Part shown: piece by piece, positions 61,103 through 64,000 of the stretch
Layout: every line of letters begins with the position of its first letter
Position numbering within the stretch: the stretch's first letter is position 1
DNA from: Phaeosaccion multiseriatum
Taxonomy: Eukaryota; Ochrophyta, other classes
Reading direction: 5' to 3'
Assembly: GCA_965112735.1 (NCBI GenBank)
Contig: OZ218955.1
Location: 2,542,001-2,606,000 of the forward strand
Length of the DNA: 64,000 nucleotides
Translations under genes and position numbers: made by a program
The notes under the pieces: generated by a model
What the model saw: only the letters and a program-made list of their open reading frames with translations
Database searches by the model: none
What the model was told of the DNA's origin: nothing

Positions 61103-62677
61103 CGAAGGACCGAGGACGGAGGATTGAGTACTGATGACAGGGAGATAACAGCCTTGCTACTGTTGAGGAATGGCTGATGCCAGGGAGAGAAAGTGTTGCT
61201 GCTATTGGACCGGAGAGTCTTGCGTGGGCTTGGGCCGACCTGACGCCTTGGCCGCCGCTGTGCTCGAGCTGCGTGAGTGAGGGGCAAACCAGAGCTGAGG
61301 CCAAGTGACCAAGCAGGACTCAGAGGTGAGGCGGACTGGGAAGCAGAGCTGAAAGAGTGCCAAGGAGGACTGAATGAGAGCTGCTGAGAGGGCTCAGTGG
61401 CCGTCGCGCCTGGGAAGGGAAAGGAGAAGGAGAGGGGGGCACACAGCGCGGCATGAGCACCGCCTCCGGGAGGGTCTCGGAGAGAAGAGCGCTTCACAGA
61501 GAGAGAGAGAGAGAGTTTCTCGGGGCCTTGGAGGGGTCTTTGACTAGGCACATCAACACGCTGCTGCTGCTGTATCACCAACTGCTGCTACTCCTGCCCG
61601 GGGGTGGCCAAGGAGGGAGAAACAAGAGGAAGGGGAGAGCTCCAGGCAAGCGAGAGAGAGAGAGAGAGAGAGAGAGGTCGGGGCCAGCCACAGCTTCGCC
61701 TTCCATCGGCCTATCTGTAGGGACGGTCGCTCCCGCCATCTCCAGCCACAGCGAAGCTGACACAAGATGGCCGACGAAGCATCTGCAGCATGCAACAGCC
61801 GCGCAAGAGGAAGAGGAATCCGCCGCTACTGCTGAAAGACCCCCCCCCCGCCCTTCCGCCCGAGGTAGACACCCCCCTCTGCTTCCGCCCGGCGGAGCGA
61901 GCGAGCGCTGCTGCGCTGACGGAGCCAAGAAGCTGCTCTGACGCGGCACCCGCTCGTCCTTCTCGTCCTGCCTTAGCTCTGTATGCCGTAGGCTCTGCCT
62001 TTGCCACAAGGCCCTACCCTTTGCAGTAGGGCTACAGCACCATGTAGAGTGACTGTTACAGTACGGTACATGTAGAGTGGCTGTGGCATGGTGGTGGTAC
62101 ACAGCCCCACAGACTCACAGACTCCTCACAATAAGCACGAGGGGCGGTGGAGGTTCGCAGCACAGAGAGGAGAGGCGCCTCCCCCACCCTCCCCCTCGCC
62201 GAGGCCTCGCTGAGGGAGGTTCGAAAGAAACTCGAGTCTGGGACGCTGGATACACACTGTTGGTGGCTGTGTGGGGAGGGGGGAGGGGGGAGGGGGGAGG
62301 GGGGGAGGGCGAGGTTCTAAAGAGTCAAAGACAGAGGGACGCTGCTGAAGAGCCGTGTCAGCACAGCGACCCCCCCCCCCCCATCTGGCCTTTCTTTGAA
62401 TGAAGACTAATGACAAAATATATGTATATATAATATTTCGAAGTATAATTGTTTTAACATGCACCCTTTTGTCTTGTGTTGTCCATATATCAGGCGCCCT
62501 TGGGGACACATCCCACCCCACACCCCACATGCCTGAAGCTTAGTTAGGTTTGGTGTGTTATGTAGTCTCTCTTGTGTTGTCTTTTGTCCTACTCAACATC
62601 TAAAATGATGACAGGATGACAGATGGCAGTTCATCTAAAATCATTCCAACAAATGGCAGGCAGTCTCTGCTCAACAT
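61103..62677. other. Convergent intergenic region
   Basis: Between the longin-like gene and the PHD gene. Holds one copy of the dispersed 17-mer (61570-61586), a C-run near 61840, an A/T-rich patch at 62400-62460 and the left part of the 62591-62695 direct repeat. No supportable gene. Confidence 0.55.
61570..61586 (+). repeat. Dispersed 17-mer, intergenic copy
   Basis: Exact copy preceded by CTG triplets and followed by GCTACTCCTG, downstream of the longin-like gene and outside any gene I can support. Confidence 0.9.
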
Positions 62678-62695
62678 CTAAAATGATGACAGGAG
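62591..62695. repeat. Short direct repeat at PHD gene 3' end
   Basis: CTCAACATCTAAAATGATGA + CAGGA occurs at about 62592-62616 and again at about 62670-62694, each followed by a GATGGCAGT word. The second copy overlaps the last codons or 3' UTR of the PHD gene. Confidence 0.85.
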
Positions 62696-64000
62696 ATGGC
62701 AGTCTCTACAGCGCCACACGTGCGCCGTCTCGAGCGAGGAAAGGTTCTCCTCTTCCTTCTCCCCTGCGCAAGAGGTGTGAAACCACTTACCACACCCTGC
62801 CTCCCCACCTTCTCCACCCTCCCCCCCGCATCGTATCAGCTGTGCCGTTGGCTCACGAGAGTCCCCGCACACGCTGCACGGCTGCTTCTCTGCTCCACGC
62901 CCTTCTCCCTCCTCCCCCTCAGACGAGCCCTTCTCCTCTCCTTCCTCTCCTGGTGGCACCTTCGAGGACTCTTTCCCCTCTCCTGCTGGTGATGACTCTG
63001 GATGCTCCACGCTATCCAGGTCCGCAGCAGAAAGCGGAGACGTCGTGAATCCCTTACCCTTGCCCTTACCCTTCCGCTTCTTCTTCCTTCCTCCTCTCCT
63101 CCCCTTCCCGCCTCTCCCTGTTGCTCCCATTGTTACCCCCATCGTCGCTCCCATTGTTGATTCCATGCCTCCTTCCGGCTCTCCTCCTCCCTCTTCTTCT
63201 CCTCCTCCTGCTGCTGCTGCTGCTGCTGCGGTCGCGTTAGCGTCCACTGCCTGTTCAACTTCCTCCCCCTGTTTTCCCTCTTCATGCTCCTCCTTCTCTG
63301 CTGCTGCTGCTGCTGCTGCGGCGGGCGTGTTAGCTTCCACTGCCTGTTCAACTTCCTCCCCCTGTTTTCCCTCTTCAACCTCCTCCTCCTTCTCTGCTAC
63401 TGCTGCGGGCGCGTTAGCTTCCACTGCCTGTTTAACTTCCTCCTCCTGTTTTCCCTCTTCACCCTCCTCCTTGTCGCTGCCTGTTGCTGCTGCTGCTGCG
63501 GGTGTGTTACCTTTTACTGCCTGTCCTCCCCCCTGTTTCCCCTCTTCACCCTGCTCCTCCTTCTCCCCCTCCTTGTCGCTGGCTCCTGCTTCTGCGGCGG
63601 GCGTGTTAGCTTCCACTGCCTGTTCAACTTCCTCCCCCTCTTTTCCCTCTTCACCCTCCTCCTCCTTCTCTGCTGCTGCTGCGGGCGCGTTAGCTTCCAC
63701 TGCCTGTTCAACTTCCTCCCCCTGTTCTCCCTCTTCACCCTCCTCCTTGTCGCTGCCTGTTGCTGCTGCTGCTGCCGACGCGCCACCTTCCACTGCCTCT
63801 CCTTCGCCCTGTTTGCTCTCCTCCTCGTCCTCCTCCTTGTCGCTGCCGTCCCGATCAATGGACATGGACATAGAGAGGGTGCTGCCTGCCCCCTTCCCTG
63901 TGTCTGAGAAGCACGCCGCGTCATATACAGTCCTCTCCCACTCCTCATTCTCTGCCCCCCCTCCTTCTGCCTCCCCCCCTCCCTCTCCCTTCCCCTCTCC
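62678..64000 (-). CDS. PHD-finger protein with acidic repeats (5' end beyond window)
   Basis: The minus frame is open from the window edge to the stop at 62678. In-frame codons continue upstream of the Met at 63871 (EEWERTVYDAACFSDTGKG), so the gene is 5'-truncated by the window rather than starting there. The N-terminal part has about six acidic repeats of roughly 33 residues (EEGKQGEEVEQAVEANTPAA pattern separated by Ala runs). Next is a basic stretch (GRKKKRKGKGKGKG), which may be a nuclear signal. The C-terminal PHD zinc finger has CSVC, then LIRCG, GCGKWFHTSC and WRCRDC, the C4-H-C3 order with the aromatic before the last pair. PHD fingers read histone tails, so a chromatin role is likely. 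The repeats sit on GCT/CTC-rich DNA and probably expand by slippage. Confidence 0.75.
   Translation of the reverse strand, partial: GEGKGEGGGEAEGGGAENEEWERTVYDAACFSDTGKGAGSTLSMSMSIDRDGSDKEEDEEESKQGEGEAVEGGASAAAAATGSDKEEGEEGEQGEEVEQAVEANAPAAAAEKEEEGEEGKEGEEVEQAVEANTPAAEAGASDKEGEKEEQGEEGKQGGGQAVKGNTPAAAAATGSDKEEGEEGKQEEEVKQAVEANAPAAVAEKEEEVEEGKQGEEVEQAVEANTPAAAAAAAAEKEEHEEGKQGEEVEQAVDANATAAAAAAAGGGEEEGGGEPEGGMESTMGATMGVTMGATGRGGKGRRGGRKKKRKGKGKGKGFTTSPLSAADLDSVEHPESSPAGEGKESSKVPPGEEGEEKGSSEGEEGEGRGAEKQPCSVCGDSREPTAQLIRCGGEGGEGGEAGCGKWFHTSCAGEKEEENLSSLETAHVWRCRDCHLLSSF

Noticed and set aside
63871-63871. Met at 63871 as the start of the PHD-finger protein
   Set aside because: The frame stays open with ordinary coding-like residues up to the window edge, so this Met is probably internal.

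Overview
This window is eukaryotic nuclear DNA. Genes are split by many short GT-AG introns whose reading phases close exactly across exons. Every long intron or spacer is packed with micro- or minisatellites. The likely source is a unicellular, GC-rich protist with a secondary (red-lineage type) plastid. A plastid-type ATP/ADP translocase is present. A DnaJ protein and an unknown membrane protein start with a hydrophobic signal peptide followed closely by a Phe and a basic or hydroxylated stretch, as in bipartite plastid targeting. A small protein resembling the ciliary factor CFAP141 suggests a flagellated stage. A stramenopile alga is my best guess, but this is inference.

Layout. 31-12349 (minus, runs off the left edge): a large multi-exon gene with membrane segments, an OTU cysteine-protease domain and Lys/Arg/Ala-rich small exons. 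Two of its small exon types are tandemly triplicated in frame, and a 1.27-kb (GT)n tract lies in one intron. 12350-15487: spacer with a perfect hairpin and a 0.42-kb tandem duplication. 15488-23754 (plus): a six-exon Helitron Rep-helicase with apparently intact catalytic motifs. 24017-24450 (plus): CFAP141-like. 25170-30279 (minus): plastid-type ATP/ADP translocase. 30451-34006 (plus): plastid-type DnaJ. 35459-40974 (minus): NOXRED1/P5CR-like Rossmann oxidoreductase, 13 exons. 41614-42921 (plus): TLC (TRAM-LAG1-CLN8) membrane protein. 43062-49102 (minus): CTNNBL1, with a 5S rRNA-like gene inside an intron. 49479-56617 (plus): SUN-domain protein of the SUCO/SLP1/mid-SUN type. 58185-59327 (minus): plastid-targeted unknown. 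59481-61102 (plus): longin-like unknown. 62678-64000 (minus, runs off the right edge): PHD-finger protein.

From 24 kb onward the genes alternate strand almost perfectly, giving short divergent (putatively bidirectional) promoters and convergent 3' ends. The nucleotide importer and the plastid DnaJ share one divergent promoter of about 170 bp. They are the only neighbours with an obvious common theme (plastid biogenesis).

The most unusual signals are: (1) a 17-bp word, CTGTATCACCAACTGCT, dispersed through introns and exons of unrelated genes; (2) in-frame tandem exon arrays in the OTU gene; (3) the multi-exon Helitron lying head-to-head with that OTU gene; (4) a 5S-like gene nested in CTNNBL1. 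Exon coordinates are hand-derived from splice consensus and phase closure, without transcript data.
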